From Diabrotica undecimpunctata (taxonomy: Eukaryota > Arthropoda > Insecta > Coleoptera > Chrysomelidae): DNA of 64,000 bases. The notes beneath the pieces are model-generated. The model worked only from the letters and a program-made list of their open reading frames with translations, was not told the origin of the DNA and ran no database searches. A program made the position numbers and the translations under genes. The stretch covers positions 16,146,741 through 16,210,740 of the forward strand of contig NC_092805.1 of NCBI RefSeq assembly GCF_040954645.1, in the 5' to 3' direction. Positions 1-10,639 of this stretch are shown one piece after another (position 1 is the stretch's first letter; every line of letters begins with the position of its first letter).

Positions 1-77
1 GGTAAACATGTCAAATTTTAGCGTAATGTAGCCATTATAAAAATGACGCATATGGGGGAGAACGAATTTCAATCTCT

Positions 78-410
78 CAAACGAAGGTACGCGAATTGGC
101 AGATGCCTCAAGAATTAGATTTTAAAGAAAGTTTTAAATATGAAAAAATATCATGTCGATGGGTGCCCCGTTTGCTAAGCATTGACCAAAATATAACCGT
201 GTGACCACTTTTGTGGGACTTTTACCGTCAGTTGTTAAACCTGGATCGACTATTACACACCAAAGAATAGAATAAACGCACAATAGTGGACTGAAGCAAG
301 CAAAAGTAATCTGAAACGGCCAAGAGTGGGGCTTAATGGACCGGAGAGGTTATGGTCATTGTATTTTGGGATTTCAAGACATACATTTAATTGACTATCT
401 TGAAAAAGTT
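78..410 (+). pseudogene. mariner transposase relic, N-terminal part
   Basis: Degenerate mariner transposase in shifting + frames. Visible pieces in the expected order are QTKVRELADA (helix-turn-helix region), RWVPRLLSIDQ near 157-187 (the WVP(H/R)xL linker block of mariners), TWIDYYTPK near 239-265 (normally DETWIHYYTP, with the first catalytic Asp) and FWDFQDIHLIDYLEK near 363-408. Internal stops and frameshifts make it non-functional. It breaks off where the (GAA)n tail of a minus-strand RTE element starts, and the protein resumes at about 1702. Family motifs are established knowledge; the join across the insertion is inferred from protein continuity and an AAAAAGTT repeat at both junctions. 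Confidence 0.7.
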
Positions 411-1690
411 CTTCTTCTTTTTCTTCTTCTTCTTCTTCTTTCTCTTTATAAGCAATACTGCTTGTTCATTTGCGAATTAATACCTCTATGGAAGATTGTT
501 ACTCCATCTTTTGCGCGGTCCTCCGATATTTCTTCTGCTAATTGGTGACTTATCTCTTGCTATTTTGACGACACGGGTCTCCTCCATTCTGCTTATATGG
601 TTATTAAATTCTGTTTTTTTATTTTGTGTCTTCTAATGTCTTCACTTCTCTTTCAATCTCTCAGTGTATTTCCTGTAATTCTTCTCAGTACTCCCATCTC
701 TGCCGTTTCCAGTAGCCTTTGCGTTGTGGCTGTGTCGGGTCTTCTTTCTGAGGCATAATATGTCATTATTGGTCTTAAACTTGCTTCATAAATTCTTGAT
801 TTCATCTCAGTGTTAATGTGTCTGTTTCGCCATATAGTGTTATTAAGGCATCCTGCCAGTCTATTTGCTTTTTGTACTTGATCTCTCACTTCTTTGTCCA
901 GGTCTCCATAGCCAGACAGTATAATTCCCAGGTATTTTATTTGCATTACTTTTTCAATACGGATGGTTCTTTGCTGACTACTATTGTTTTAGTTTTCTGA
1001 GATGAGATTGTCATATTAAATTCTTTTGCTCTTATGTTAAATCTGTCCACCAGTCTTTGCAAACTATCTTCATCTTGGGCTATCAATATTGCGTTGTCTT
1101 CGTAACAGAGTATTTTTATTTCTTTGTTTCCCATTCTATATCCTCTTCCTTTGTTAACGCTTTTGGTGGTTTTATCCATGATCAAATTAAAGATCATGGG
1201 GCTCAATGAATCCCCTTGTCTTATTCCGCTACCTATTTCTATAGGTTCTGTAAGTTGTCCATCTATACTGACTTCCATTTTGTTGTTTTGGTAGATGTTT
1301 TCGATAGTTTTTATAATATTTAGGGGAACTTCTTAATTATACAGAAGATGGATTACATCTTTGAGTCATACTCTGTCAAACGCTTTCTTTAGATCAATCA
1401 GACACAGATATGCTGGTCTATTATACTCTAGTAATTTCTCAGCAATTTGCTTTATAACGAATATTGAATCTGTACATGATCTTCTACTACGAAAACCCTG
1501 TTGTTTATCTGCTAAACTTATCCTCTGATTTATTAGCACTTGTAAAATTTTAGTTGTAAGTTTTAGCGTAGTATTTAACAAGTTTATACCTCTGTAGTTT
1601 TCTGGCTGTTTTTTATCTCCTTTTTTGAATAGTAGAATTAGTTCGCTCGTTCTCCATTCTTCCGGATTATTTTATTGTGTTTTATAATTT
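411..1690 (-). pseudogene. RTE-like LINE (RTE-C), 5'-truncated, reverse transcriptase broken
   Basis: Reading down the minus strand from about 1670 to 411 gives the RT fingers (LILLFKKGDKK, NYRGINLLN), GFRSRRSCTD, motif A LCLIDLKKAFDRV, GIRQGDSLSP, a decayed active site (YEDN where FADD/YADD is expected), KTKTIVVSKE, the thumb KYLGIILSGYGDLDKEV, and the C-terminal VGRPRKRW-like block. Stops and frameshifts separate the three readable blocks (1581-1366, 1278-946, 946-653). The 3' end is a (GAA)n tail at about 411-445 on the minus strand. Endonuclease and 5' RT are missing. The same subfamily occurs at 24055-24790. It sits inside a mariner gene, with AAAAAGTT at 403-410 and 1698-1705 as a probable target duplication. 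Confidence 0.8.
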
Positions 1691-1701
1691 TTTTAAAAAA
1701 A

Positions 1702-2029
1702 AGTTACAACTATCAATGGGCAATATTATTGTGCAATGTTAGACAAATTGAAGCAGGAACTCATTGAGAAACGGCCCTATATGCAGATGAAAAAAGTGTT
1801 GTTTATTTAAGACAATCCACTGCCTCACAATATAGTACTGACAGTTGGAGAAATTCGTTTAAGCCTCGAATTACTTTCTTATCTGGCTTATTCTCCTGAT
1901 TTGGTCCTCTCTGATTATTATATGTTCCCAAATCTGAAGATATGTTTCATAAATAAAAAATTCAGCTCGAACCAAGAGATAATTCACTGGAACCATTGTA
2001 TTATGCTAAAAGGTGGCTATATTCAATAA
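1702..2029 (+). pseudogene. mariner transposase relic, C-terminal part
   Basis: One + frame from 1712 to the TAA at 2027 encodes INGQYYCAMLDKLKQELIEK, then VLFI, an in-frame TAA at 1808-1810, DNPLPHN, AYSPDLVLSDYYMFPNLK and WNHCIMLKGGYIQ. These match the mariner blocks around HDNAxxH, YSPDLAPSDYHLF and RW(x)nC(x)xxGxY(I/V)(E). The second and third catalytic Asp residues are present but lie one residue closer than the usual D34D spacing. The stop just before the DN motif would destroy function. This continues the 78-410 relic across the RTE-C insertion. Confidence 0.8.
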
Positions 2030-2299
2030 AATAAATAAAATTTCTACTTATCAGACTATCAGACCACTTAGTATGTAAAACACGCCAAACTTATTTATAA
2101 GGGGGACATTTTGCACCCTTGTTTTTATGTTACTTAAATCGTTAAACGTTTAATCAATTATTTGTACAAATGTTGTTTACTGTTGAATAAAGGACTGAGG
2201 TTATTTTTATTTATGGTGAGTATTTTTATATGCGCAAGAAGAAGGGCAATAACGTTTACAATGCAAGATATTCCAGTAGTAATTTAAATCATAAATATA

Positions 2300-2701
2300 T
2301 CCTGTAATTAGTTGCAAAATTTAGTGAAACCCGTTCCATTGCAAACAAAAATCTAAAAGCTGCGCAAACAAAAATATGACGCACATTGATTGCAGTACCC
2401 TCCACAACACTTCGCTTTGTGGCACGCCAAGTAGGAATGTGTCATGAAATAGTAAGGAAAACAATAAATTTCACCCGTATAAAATGCAAATTCAACAGCT
2501 TTTTGAAGACGATATCGACATAAGGATTAAATTTTTTGAATCAATGACGAATTTTTTAAGTGCAAACCAAAATATTTTGTAAAATATTTGCTTTAGTAAA
2601 AAATGTCCGTTTTTTCTTAATGGGGATGTTAACAAGAAACATTTTCGCTACTGGAGCAATGGAAAGTTAATGTTTGAGCTGAAATTCTTGGGAATACTAT
2701 T
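2300..2701 (+). pseudogene. IS630/Tc1-like transposase relic, N-terminal and central part
   Basis: Pieces in order: KFSETRSIANK (HTH region, usually FRETGSVxNK), LRFVARQVGMCHEIVRKT (second HTH), HPYKMQIQQLFEDDIDIRI near 2472, then FFLNGDVNKKHFRYWSN near 2610 and KVNV, stop, AEILGNTI near 2665. The last blocks match the insect transposase group with FxLNGxVNRxNxRYWS(x)N and VNVWAGI; the Trp codon has become TGA. Several frame changes. It stops at a 12-bp direct repeat (2690-2701) that recurs at 2986-2997, where the protein picks up again. Confidence 0.7.
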
Positions 2702-2985
2702 TCTTGTTCTTAGAGTGCTGTTTCCCTACGTAGGTTGGCAATCATAATGGCTATTTTTATTTTTGAACTTACTGCTTCAAATAAATCAATCGATCTGAAT
2801 TGATAACAATCACGTATCAAGAATTCTGCCTTTGGTCAACACATCTTCTTCCTTAAATTTTTCCCTGTATTGAGTCTCAAAATTTCAAATTTTGGTCCCC
2901 TCATTACCGGATGTTTGTATAGTGGTGATTATACTTCTGTTTTTTATCAACCCTCTAAAGTACTTCTTTATTTGTAATTCTATAT
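2702..2985 (-). mobile_element. RTE-A LINE 3' fragment inserted in the IS630-like relic
   Basis: On the minus strand the fragment ends SIDLFEAVSSKIKIAIMIANL followed by a short tail with AAGAACAAGA, the same ending as the longer RTE-A copy at 3508-4667 (DLFRAAVSKVQIAMMVANLP). It is flanked by GGGAATACTATT at 2690-2701 and 2986-2997, a 12-bp target duplication. Heavy 5' truncation leaves only the C-terminus and 3' end. No reverse transcriptase remains. Confidence 0.75.
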
Positions 2986-3256
2986 GGGAATACTATTATT
3001 GGGCCCTTATTTATTGAGGAAAATCCAACTGGTGACTTCTACTTAAATCTGATTGAAAAATAATAGAGAGCTCTTAATAACGATAATTAGTTTGGACTTG
3101 ACTGTTTATAAAATACAGCCTCGAGATTTGGAAGATTTGAACAGAACAATAACAGGCGCATGTAGAGAACTTCAGGTAGAAGTTTTTCGGAATGTTCGAG
3201 ATGAGTTTGAGAGCAAATTTTGTCACTGTTTAGATTTAAAAAACTTTTTAAATTAA
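2986..3256 (+). pseudogene. IS630/Tc1-like transposase relic, C-terminal part
   Basis: After the second copy of the 12-bp repeat the reading is GNTIIGPLFIEENPTGDFYL, the block that follows WAGILGN in this transposase group. It then jumps to SLDLTVYKIQPRDLEDLN and VEVFRNVRDEFESKFCHCL, ending at the stop at 3254. The expected catalytic stretch between them (DGAPPH and SPDLTPLDFFLWG) is deleted, so the second and third acidic residues are gone. The ending resembles the usual C-terminus of this group. Confidence 0.65.
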
Positions 3257-3496
3257 GTTACTTCTTAACAATTTTTATGTTCTATTGCAGAACACTTGAT
3301 ACTTAAATATCTTTACAGTTTTACTGGATTTCTTTAGAAGTACTAAAAGGAAGGTTCAACTATGTGGTATTTTTGAAAAGTCAGTTGAACGATCTCTACC
3401 TACAATATTTAAGATTTTAGGTGTTGTGTCCGGCAGCGCTAGAATGTTCCCTTAAAGATAAGTTTGACGTGTTTTTTGCATATTTTTAGATCTTCT

Positions 3497-3507
3497 ATAT
3501 GGGCCGA
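3497..3507. repeat. target-site duplication, left copy (RTE-A at 3508-4667)
   Basis: ATATGGGCCGA here matches 4668-4678 exactly. It directly borders the truncated 5' end of the RTE-A copy, and the other copy follows its GAAGAAGA tail. Confidence 0.85.
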
Positions 3508-4667
3508 GGAATATGCACTGGGAACGAGGGAAGCCCTGTTCGCTGTGAATGTACTTGTGCAAAGGTGCATGGATGTTAATCAGCCAGTATATATGTGTTT
3601 CTTTGATTACAACAAAGCCTTCGATAAGGTCAGACATAACCGTCGTATCGAATTACTTGAAAAGAAAAACTTAGATATGAGAGACATCAGGATCATTAGC
3701 GCTATCTATTATAATCAGATCGCTGTGGTTAAAGAGAACAACGTCTTTTCAAATGAAATACAGATTGACAGGGGCGTCAGGCAGATATGTGTCCTTTCTC
3801 CTACTTTGTTCAATTTGTATTCAGAGGAAATAATCCAGGAAGCACTAGAAGAACGAATTATGGGAATAAAAGTAAATGGCCGACCAATCAATAATATACG
3901 GTTTGCCGACGACACTATTTTATTAGCGGAATGTCTTGAGGATTTACAACAAATGGTTGACAGATTGGTAAAAATCAGTGAAGGAAACGGACTGTCCCTA
4001 AACACAAAAAGACACAATTTATGGTAATTACAAAAGCCCAACAGCGCCAAGAAAACATAACAATACATGGAGAACAAATTAAAAAAGTTGAAAAATATAA
4101 ATATCTGGGTACAATAATTAACGAAAATAATGAGTACACAGAAGAGATTAAGGCAAGAATAGGACAGACAAGAAATTCTTTCAACAAACTGAAAAAAGTA
4201 CTCTGCAGCAGGGACATTTCAATTTCTTTAAAGATAAGACTTCTGAGATGCTACGTGTTCTCCGTATTATTTTATGGGTTGGAGGCTTGGACATTAAAGA
4301 AAGATATTTCGGACAGATTAGAAGCCTTCGAGTTATGGGCCTACAGAAAGGTGGATAGAGTCACGAATGTCGAGATGTTGAGAAGAATGGGAAAAGATAA
4401 AGAGGTTTTAAATACAATTAAAGTCAGAAAACTGCAATATCTGGGACATGTCATGAGGAGCGAGCGGTATAACCTGCTGCTGTTAATAATACAAGGAATA
4501 ATACAGGGTAAAAGGAGTCGCGGAAGAAGACGCATCTCCTGGTTAAACAATTTGGGAGCTTGGTTTAACTGCACTTCTGCTGACCTCTTTAGAGCAGCGG
4601 TATCGAAAGTGCAAATTGCCATGATGGTTGCCAACCTTCCTAGAGGAGATGGCACATGAAGAAGAAG
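3508..4667 (+). mobile_element. RTE-A LINE, 5'-truncated copy with target duplication
   Basis: Reverse transcriptase in two overlapping frames. Up to about 4020: GTREALFAVNVLVQRCMD, motif A MCFFDYNKAFDKVRHN, GVRQICVLSPTLFNLY and an intact active site RFADDTILL. From 4021 (one-base frameshift at KRHNLW/MVITK): KYLGTIINENNEYTEEIKAR, SVLFYGLEAWTLKK, LQYLGHVMRSERYNLL, KRSRGRRRISWLNNL and IAMMVANLPRGDGT, stop at 4657-4659. Only the GAAGAAGA tail follows, so there is almost no 3' UTR. Flanks are an exact 11-bp duplication (3497-3507, 4668-4678). Endonuclease and 5' RT are absent. The codon for the first RT Q (RQG) reads I. Confidence 0.9.
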
Positions 4668-4678
4668 ATATGGGCCGA
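4668..4678. repeat. target-site duplication, right copy (RTE-A)
   Basis: ATATGGGCCGA, identical to 3497-3507. Confidence 0.85.
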
Positions 4679-5739
4679 AATATAGAGAGCGAAACTTTTA
4701 AATCGACACTCCCGCATGTAGAAATTTTATAAACACAAATGTATCAGACTCGGCTTAATAAAGCGATACCAAAAGTTTGGAGAGACCATCTATCATAAAC
4801 TTTTTTATCGACGGGAACTTTAACTATTACCAAATAATACCCTATTTTTCTGTTTACTAGAAAACTGGAAGACAGGACTTACTTATAAGCTGTTAAGTAT
4901 CAACAATTCTAGCGACTTATAAATGACACGACTTATACAAGGGTTATATTAAAAGTACAGGGGTAATTACTAATTAAATTTATTTCGCCAAAATTGATCT
5001 ACTAATTCAGGGTTTTATTTAACCCATACTTTGACCTTAATTAACGATTATGCTGTCGTGATTTTCACCACCTGAATTAATTAATGTCACCGTCAGAACA
5101 GTTTTTAGGATATAGTAGCCGACTGGAAAAGTTGTTATTTGTTTTCTCCAAGTCTTTCGCAATTGGTTTGGTTCGTGAAAATTTTTCTGTGTGAAATTTT
5201 AGACCAAGAAGTTATATGGTTCTGCCAATTTTCCTAATATTTCTTCTGACAGAAAATTTTACTAATTTTTTGGTTTTAATGTCTTTATTTTTATTAAAAC
5301 AGCGACGATGAAATCCACTTCCCTTTCTTAAAAAATTTTTATCGAGGAATTTTGCAATATTTTTTTATCTCATTGTCAGAAAACGACATGGCCTTGCTAC
5401 TCGTGAATTACATAAAACAAAAAGAATAATATCAACTATAATAGATTCTAGTATAAAATACACATATTCCTGCTTTGGTCGTAATATTTCCCCCCCAACA
5501 ATTTCAGAGTTCCCTAAACAAAGACATTAATAGTTAAAATTATTTCTAGTTTGTAAGCATGTACAAAAACTAAACTAATAAAACAACCTTCTAACACCTT
5601 CATTCCATGATATTCAGTTCCTGTTGCTCACCGTCGCGTAAAACCATTCGTAAATTAATGAAAATCTTTGAAGAATGCCTGTAGCGAGTTTGTCCTAATA
5701 GCATTAATTGCATGTTTTATTAATGAACTTTTTTTCCAG
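4679..5739. other. AT-rich non-coding stretch
   Basis: No coding, repeat or RNA signal recognised. The last bases form a polypyrimidine tract with AG that is the acceptor of the exon candidate at 5740. Confidence 0.4.
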
Positions 5740-5807
5740 TCGGATTGTGTTTGATCCCGACATCAGAGGAAGAGACAATTTCTCTGGTTACTTTAGATAG
5801 ACATGCC
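5740..5807 (+). CDS. candidate host-gene internal exon (68 bp), gene unknown
   Basis: The sequence shows CTTTTTTTCCAG before the segment and GTGAGT directly after it. Of the three + frames only one stays open through the donor. It starts with two bases completing a codon, then 22 codons including GLCLIPTSEEETISL and TLDRHA, ending on a codon boundary (incoming phase 1, outgoing phase 0). No transposon motif is present and the peptide is not low-complexity. I do not recognise the protein. The outgoing phase suits the exon candidate at 38452-38529, which starts in phase 0. A chance open frame between good splice signals is possible. Confidence 0.5.
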
Positions 5808-6057
5808 GTGAGTTTAGCATAGAATGTAAAGCTGGATAAATTGTTTACATTTGTTAAATCGTGGTTTTGTATAAAGACGTAGGAGGGCTTTGACGGTGGA
5901 TTATTTATTATACAGAATTTTGTTATTGTCGTTATTTGTGACCTCCCAAGAAGCTTGTAGTGTCATTAAATACGGTGCATTATTAATATGTTTTAATAAA
6001 AATGCGCCATTATGTATTATAATCAAAGTGGAAACATTATTGGTTTATACTATATTA
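5808..6057. other. putative intron sequence
   Basis: Follows a GTGAGT donor; AT-rich, nothing else seen. Confidence 0.3.
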
Positions 6058-7754
6058 GGGGTCTAGAAGCAAAATGAACAATCTCCACTTTGACAAATTT
6101 TTCAGGAAAGAGAATTTTTTAATATAACTTTAGCGTTTTAATAAAGTTGTATTTTTTTCTGTTATTTATATTTATTTGTACAATGGCTTTAGTTATTCAC
6201 AAAATTAACCTAATTATTTCATTAAATTTTTAGTAATTAACAATTTAAGTTTGGAGATTTCTGGTTTTGCTTCAAACACTTGGAGATTGCCGATTTTGCA
6301 ACAGAAAAAACAATGTATGAATGCAAAAAAAACACACATCTTCCTTGAAACTAAATTCTCATTGAAAAAATCTTTAAAACAAATTTATATGGAATAAAAA
6401 ACTTTTAAACAACCAAATCTGAAATTTTATCACAAGCATCAGCTTCTTCTTCAATATGTTCAATATCTACTTCATTTTCTTCAGAATCAATAATGTTTTC
6501 AAGCATATCATTATTCGTGTTTAAAGCATTATAGTAAAACTTTTATCCACTCTTCTCCAAAAGATTTTGTTAGGAGTTTATTAACGTCCCGAAATTTTAT
6601 GGGGTTAATATTAGCCCCCAATTCAATAATATCAGGATTAATCATCCTGATACCTTTTCCAGCCTTACAAACTCTTTTTGGTTTTCCAATATCGCTTCGA
6701 TAGTGCGGCTCTCCTCGTACCAAACGTTTAATCCATTTTTAGTCTTGGTTCAAATAATACGTCTATTAATTGAAAACCTAAAGTGCCAAGAAGCAGTGCC
6801 TTTTAACACCTTATAGGCTTCTTCTTTCCGATTAGAAACTTCAAAATCTTTTACCATACGAATTGACTGAATACCTCATTGTATTGCTCTGAACTGGTAA
6901 TAACACTTGTTTAATTCTGCCAAAAACGCGATCGCTAGGAAGAAATGAGTGACCTGTGGCTGGGTATAGGGATGCAAAAATCATCTTACGCATGTGGCGA
7001 TTATAATGTAATTTTTATTTTGACCACCGCATCCATCGCAGACCAATCTCAAAGTTATATTGCTTTCCAAATTTGTTTCATTAAATCGATGAAATAAAGC
7101 GGAACTTACCTCACTGGATCATTTTTGAAACTCATTTTCCGTCCATGTATACATGTTTTTTCTTTGGTTTGCTTATTTTTTGACAATCATTGTAGAAAGA
7201 AAAGGTTATATATATACAACTGTCGGCTATACTAAGCGTTTTGATCCGAGACCTTTGGCAGTACTCGATTTTTTTGACAGTCGAAGCTCATTGTAATTAA
7301 ATCATCTTTAGTCTCTCGTAGTAGTGAATAAAAAGCCTTTGCTTTTAGTTTATGAACGAGTTTGTTTATAAATAGGTCTTTCTTCTTATGCGCTTATTGG
7401 TGTAACTGGAATAGCTTCAGTCTCCATTTTAAATTTAATACCACAGAAGATAATACTCCCAAAACTATTTAACTCTTAAGCGACAAATTTAATAAATACG
7501 TACTAATGCTTTTAACAAAATCTTAATACCACTCAAAGGCGTTGCAATTTCGTCAAAGGCTGAAGCATATAATACGCTGTGATCGGTCAAAACAGAGATT
7601 GCTGTTTTTACTACTAACCCTATTTTTTTACTTTAAATGTAAACAATATATTGAGTGTTTTGTGAAGTTGTAGAGATGAACACAAATATATAGATGGCAG
7701 CAATAACTCAATTTGGGGAAAATATGGAGATTGCTGGTTTTGCTTTTGTACCCC
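6058..7754 (-). mobile_element. TIR-bounded DNA transposon, family not named
   Basis: The left end begins GGGGTCTAGAAGCAAAA and the reverse complement of the right end begins GGGGTACAAAAGCAAAA; about 23 of the first 30 bases agree, through CAATCTCCA. Two more copies of the terminal motif (TGGAGATTTCTGGTTTTGCT at 6252, TGGAGATTGCCGATTTTGCA at 6281) lie just inside the left end, and resemble transposase-binding repeats. Flanks are TTA and TCAA, so no clean target duplication. A broken minus-strand gene lies inside (separate entry). Length 1.7 kb. Confidence 0.7.
6421..7440 (-). pseudogene. broken transposase-like gene with CDGCGGQNKN motif
   Basis: Minus-strand reading in changing frames gives DLITMSFDCQKN and VLPKVSDQNA near 7310-7230, YSRQLYIYNL near 7230-7200, LRLVCDGCGGQNKNYIII near 7050-7000, then after frame loss ATGHSFLPSDRVFGRIKQVL near 6965-6905, and an acidic C-terminus (ENEVDIEHIEEEADACD) near 6480-6425. 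The motif order (MSFDCQK, SRQLYIYN, CDGCGGQNKN, GHSF.P.DRVF) is one I know from multicopy uncharacterised insect proteins. It may relate to the DUF7869-type fold, but I am not sure of that name. The TIRs around it support a transposase role. Many stops make it inactive. Confidence 0.6.
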
Positions 7755-8645
7755 TCAAGGACCTATCGGTAAAAAATATAAAATATTAAAACCAAACCGT
7801 AGTAAAAGTGTTTAACATTGTCTAAACATGAAGAGCACTAACGAACGTCCTTGTCATATGCATGTTCTGGAACCATGCTTAAGAATGTTTGTTTGAATAG
7901 AAATTAGATTCTGTAAATAATTTTATCCATCATTTTTTGTGTTTCGGTTTAATGTTGCCACTCACTGCTTTCTTTCTTTGTAGAGTAGGGGGTAAGACTT
8001 TGAAAATGGTAAAAATTGAAAAAAAATATATCCTGAATGATGAGGGGATAATCAAAGGTCTTGGCCTTACTACCTGTTGATTACTTCGTAGCAGCTGCAA
8101 AAAACATTAGCCAGTATTCGAGACACAGAGCAGTCAACAACATCGTTCATAAAAATACACTTGTGTTTTTTACCCTTAAAAATTCACCCGTCCACTTCCC
8201 GACATGTTTCCTTTAATTTTTGTTATATTTCTCTTCTTTTGCAATGAGTTCCAATCTGTTACTATTTTTGGTCTGAAAAATTATCGGCCCTGGCCTATTG
8301 GCCGTATTTTTCGCTCGCATACCGTAATTATACTATACTATCACCATATAGGATTATTTTATATTCAAAGTGTACATTTTGTTTATATTTAAGGTGCATT
8401 TGACTCAAATATATATGTGTAGGTCTAGTTCAAACGAAATTCGGTCAGAATCTGCAGACTTTATTTAAGCTTTTAATTTCTGAGTCATATTACCGATAAC
8501 AGCGATGAACAGAAATATAAAGGTCCGGACTTACACCAGGCAACATTTTTTCCACAATTGAAACTCCTAGACAAGAACTAATTCAAAAAGATATCTTTAT
8601 TGTGCGGCAACAATTCGCGTTTTTCTTAAAGCTAATAATTTTAAG
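7755..8645. other. non-coding stretch
   Basis: No gene or repeat recognised. A 62-codon open frame at 8204-8392 has no family resemblance and looks accidental. Confidence 0.35.
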
Positions 8646-8649
8646 TATA

Positions 8650-9080
8650 GAACTATAGATAAATGTCAAACACTCATGGAGAGCAGTAGAATATTTTCTG
8701 TGCAAAACGAGTATATTCGCAATATAATGGAGTACCTATAGAAAAATTAAGCGAAATATTGTATATTTGGATAAAACGCGGTACGATACTCAGGACACAG
8801 TAAAAAAAGGGTGGAGAAACAACAATAAAAAATGTTCAGTTGAATTACCATCCAATACAGGTAAAAGAATTATTATTTAACACTACGGAGGAGAAAACGG
8901 ATGGATCTACGACGCACTAATAATATCTGACAAAAAAATTAAAGATGCGATATTGGACTATCACGATGATATGGACAATGGTCTTTTTGAGTCTTGGTTT
9001 CAAAAACTCTTCTCTAAAAATTCCCCAAAAACAGCGTAATAGTCATGGACATTGTCTGGCTCCGAAGCATTCTATATTGA
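8650..9080 (+). pseudogene. Tc1/mariner-superfamily (DDE) transposase relic
   Basis: From 8762 one + frame reads YLDKTRYDTQDTVKKGWR, LPSNTGKRIII, stop, HYGGENGWIYDALIIS, ILDYHDDMDNGLFESWFQKL and ends at the TAA at 9037; a shifted frame follows with IVMDIV (normally VMDNASYH). These match a Tc1-like insect transposase group with YLDETW, KGKRxIIxHAG, ENGWI, DYHENM and WF. The first catalytic Asp is kept (D of YLD); the DNA motif after VM is destroyed and the last Glu region is not found. The same superfamily is represented better at 30866-31620. Confidence 0.65.
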
Positions 9081-10639
9081 TACACTGTCCATTTCGTATC
9101 GAGACACCGTCCGTAAGCTGACTGCTTCTAACATTTCTCTATGCGCTAAAATCAATATATTTTCCGATTAATACTCGTATATTTTTCAGAGCAAGTGCCA
9201 TTGCCTTGTGGCCCTTTAGGACTAACCGCCACTGGGTTGTAGTACTTAGGATTTACTTTGATCTTTATACACACCGCTAAAAAAGTAATCCTAACTTTCC
9301 ATGTTTTCTGAGTCTTCTTTGTTTCTTCCAGCAATGCTACATCTACATTAATATCCTATATTTCGGCTATCACTTGTACCTCAGTTAATATTTTATTTAG
9401 GAGTCCCCAAGCGGTGTCTTTTTACCAAATCTACTTCGCCGCTTTGATTAGGCTTTTTAAAATATTTAAATGATTTTTTCGAGTATCGAGAAGTTAGCTC
9501 AATGAATTGCTTCCAACCTGAAGTCATAAAGCAGTGTGTGCATCGACTAGATGAGTTGCTTACTCCTCTTACAAAATTTTATATATACATATATATGTTT
9601 CCTTTAACTTGGAATGTCATAGAATAATTCAACCATTCTAAAGAAATGCAGCAAAAGTACCCAGATTTTATATTTATTATTCACAAGTTGTTCCTTCCGA
9701 TAATAGGTTGAACCCACAATCCTTATTGGTAGACCAAATTTACCTAATCCAAGCATTTGCTTAATAACAAAGTAGAAACAAATTCCGTTCAAAAAGTCCC
9801 ATTAATAAAACATGTAATTAGTGCCATTATTAGAGTTTAATTTAAAAGACATCTTATTGCTTCTAATTATTCTCAGAAAAGTTTGATTATGTAGCCCCAC
9901 CAGCAGCAGCAGCACAGCAAGCTGGGAGAAAAAAAGAAGTATTTAAAATTGTTGAATTACAACAAAAACTAATTTTAACTTTTTAATTAAATTTCAGTCT
10001 GGCAGAGTGAACAGTTGTGTTGTAAATTAAGTAACTTATTTAATATAGCCAGGCTCCATTCTGTTACTGTTGCATTTCATTATCGTCTCTCATAATATTA
10101 CAAAGTGATTACATTCATAATATGCAAAACAAGAAATTACTTACTGATAGCTACATCGGCAATTCTCTACGATTGAATATTCCAAAAGTTTTTTAGTTAA
10201 ACTTTAATGTATGTGTGTATTGAGTTCATTTTGGTGTATATAATGTGATACTACAGCCGATTCTGTTTTGTGTGAATTAAATTGAAGCCAGAATATGTTG
10301 GATAATTTATGACACCACCAAAACAAAGTAAAATGCAAAATAGGAAAATGCTATAATAAGATATTTCAGATTTTTATTTATTTCACAGTAAATTTCAATA
10401 AGTTAAATAATACCATGTAATATTTAAAGAAGTTTCTTTAAGAAGAAATTACTCTAATTTGAAAATATTTCTTTGGGTATTATTAAGTTTTAATTAACCA
10501 TATATCTATCAATCTTTAGTCGTAGTTCTTCTAAATTACACTAAAATTTTGGGTAAAAGTTGATTTGGGTATTTCGGTGAAGTCAAATTTGTTTTATTAA
10601 AAATAGCCCGACTATACAGTAGCAAATCCTAAATATTAT
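9081..10639. other. non-coding stretch
   Basis: No supported gene. Contains a short (CAG)n at about 9901 and two accidental open frames on the minus strand (9152-9334, 9604-9792) without family resemblance. Confidence 0.35.

Noticed and set aside
409..445. (TTC)n as an independent microsatellite
   Set aside because: It is the (GAA)n tail of the minus-strand RTE-C element, directly downstream of its C-terminal block.
9990..10020. Short exon after AAATTTCAG at 9999
   Set aside because: Only about 25 bases to the next GT, weak donor, no coherent peptide.
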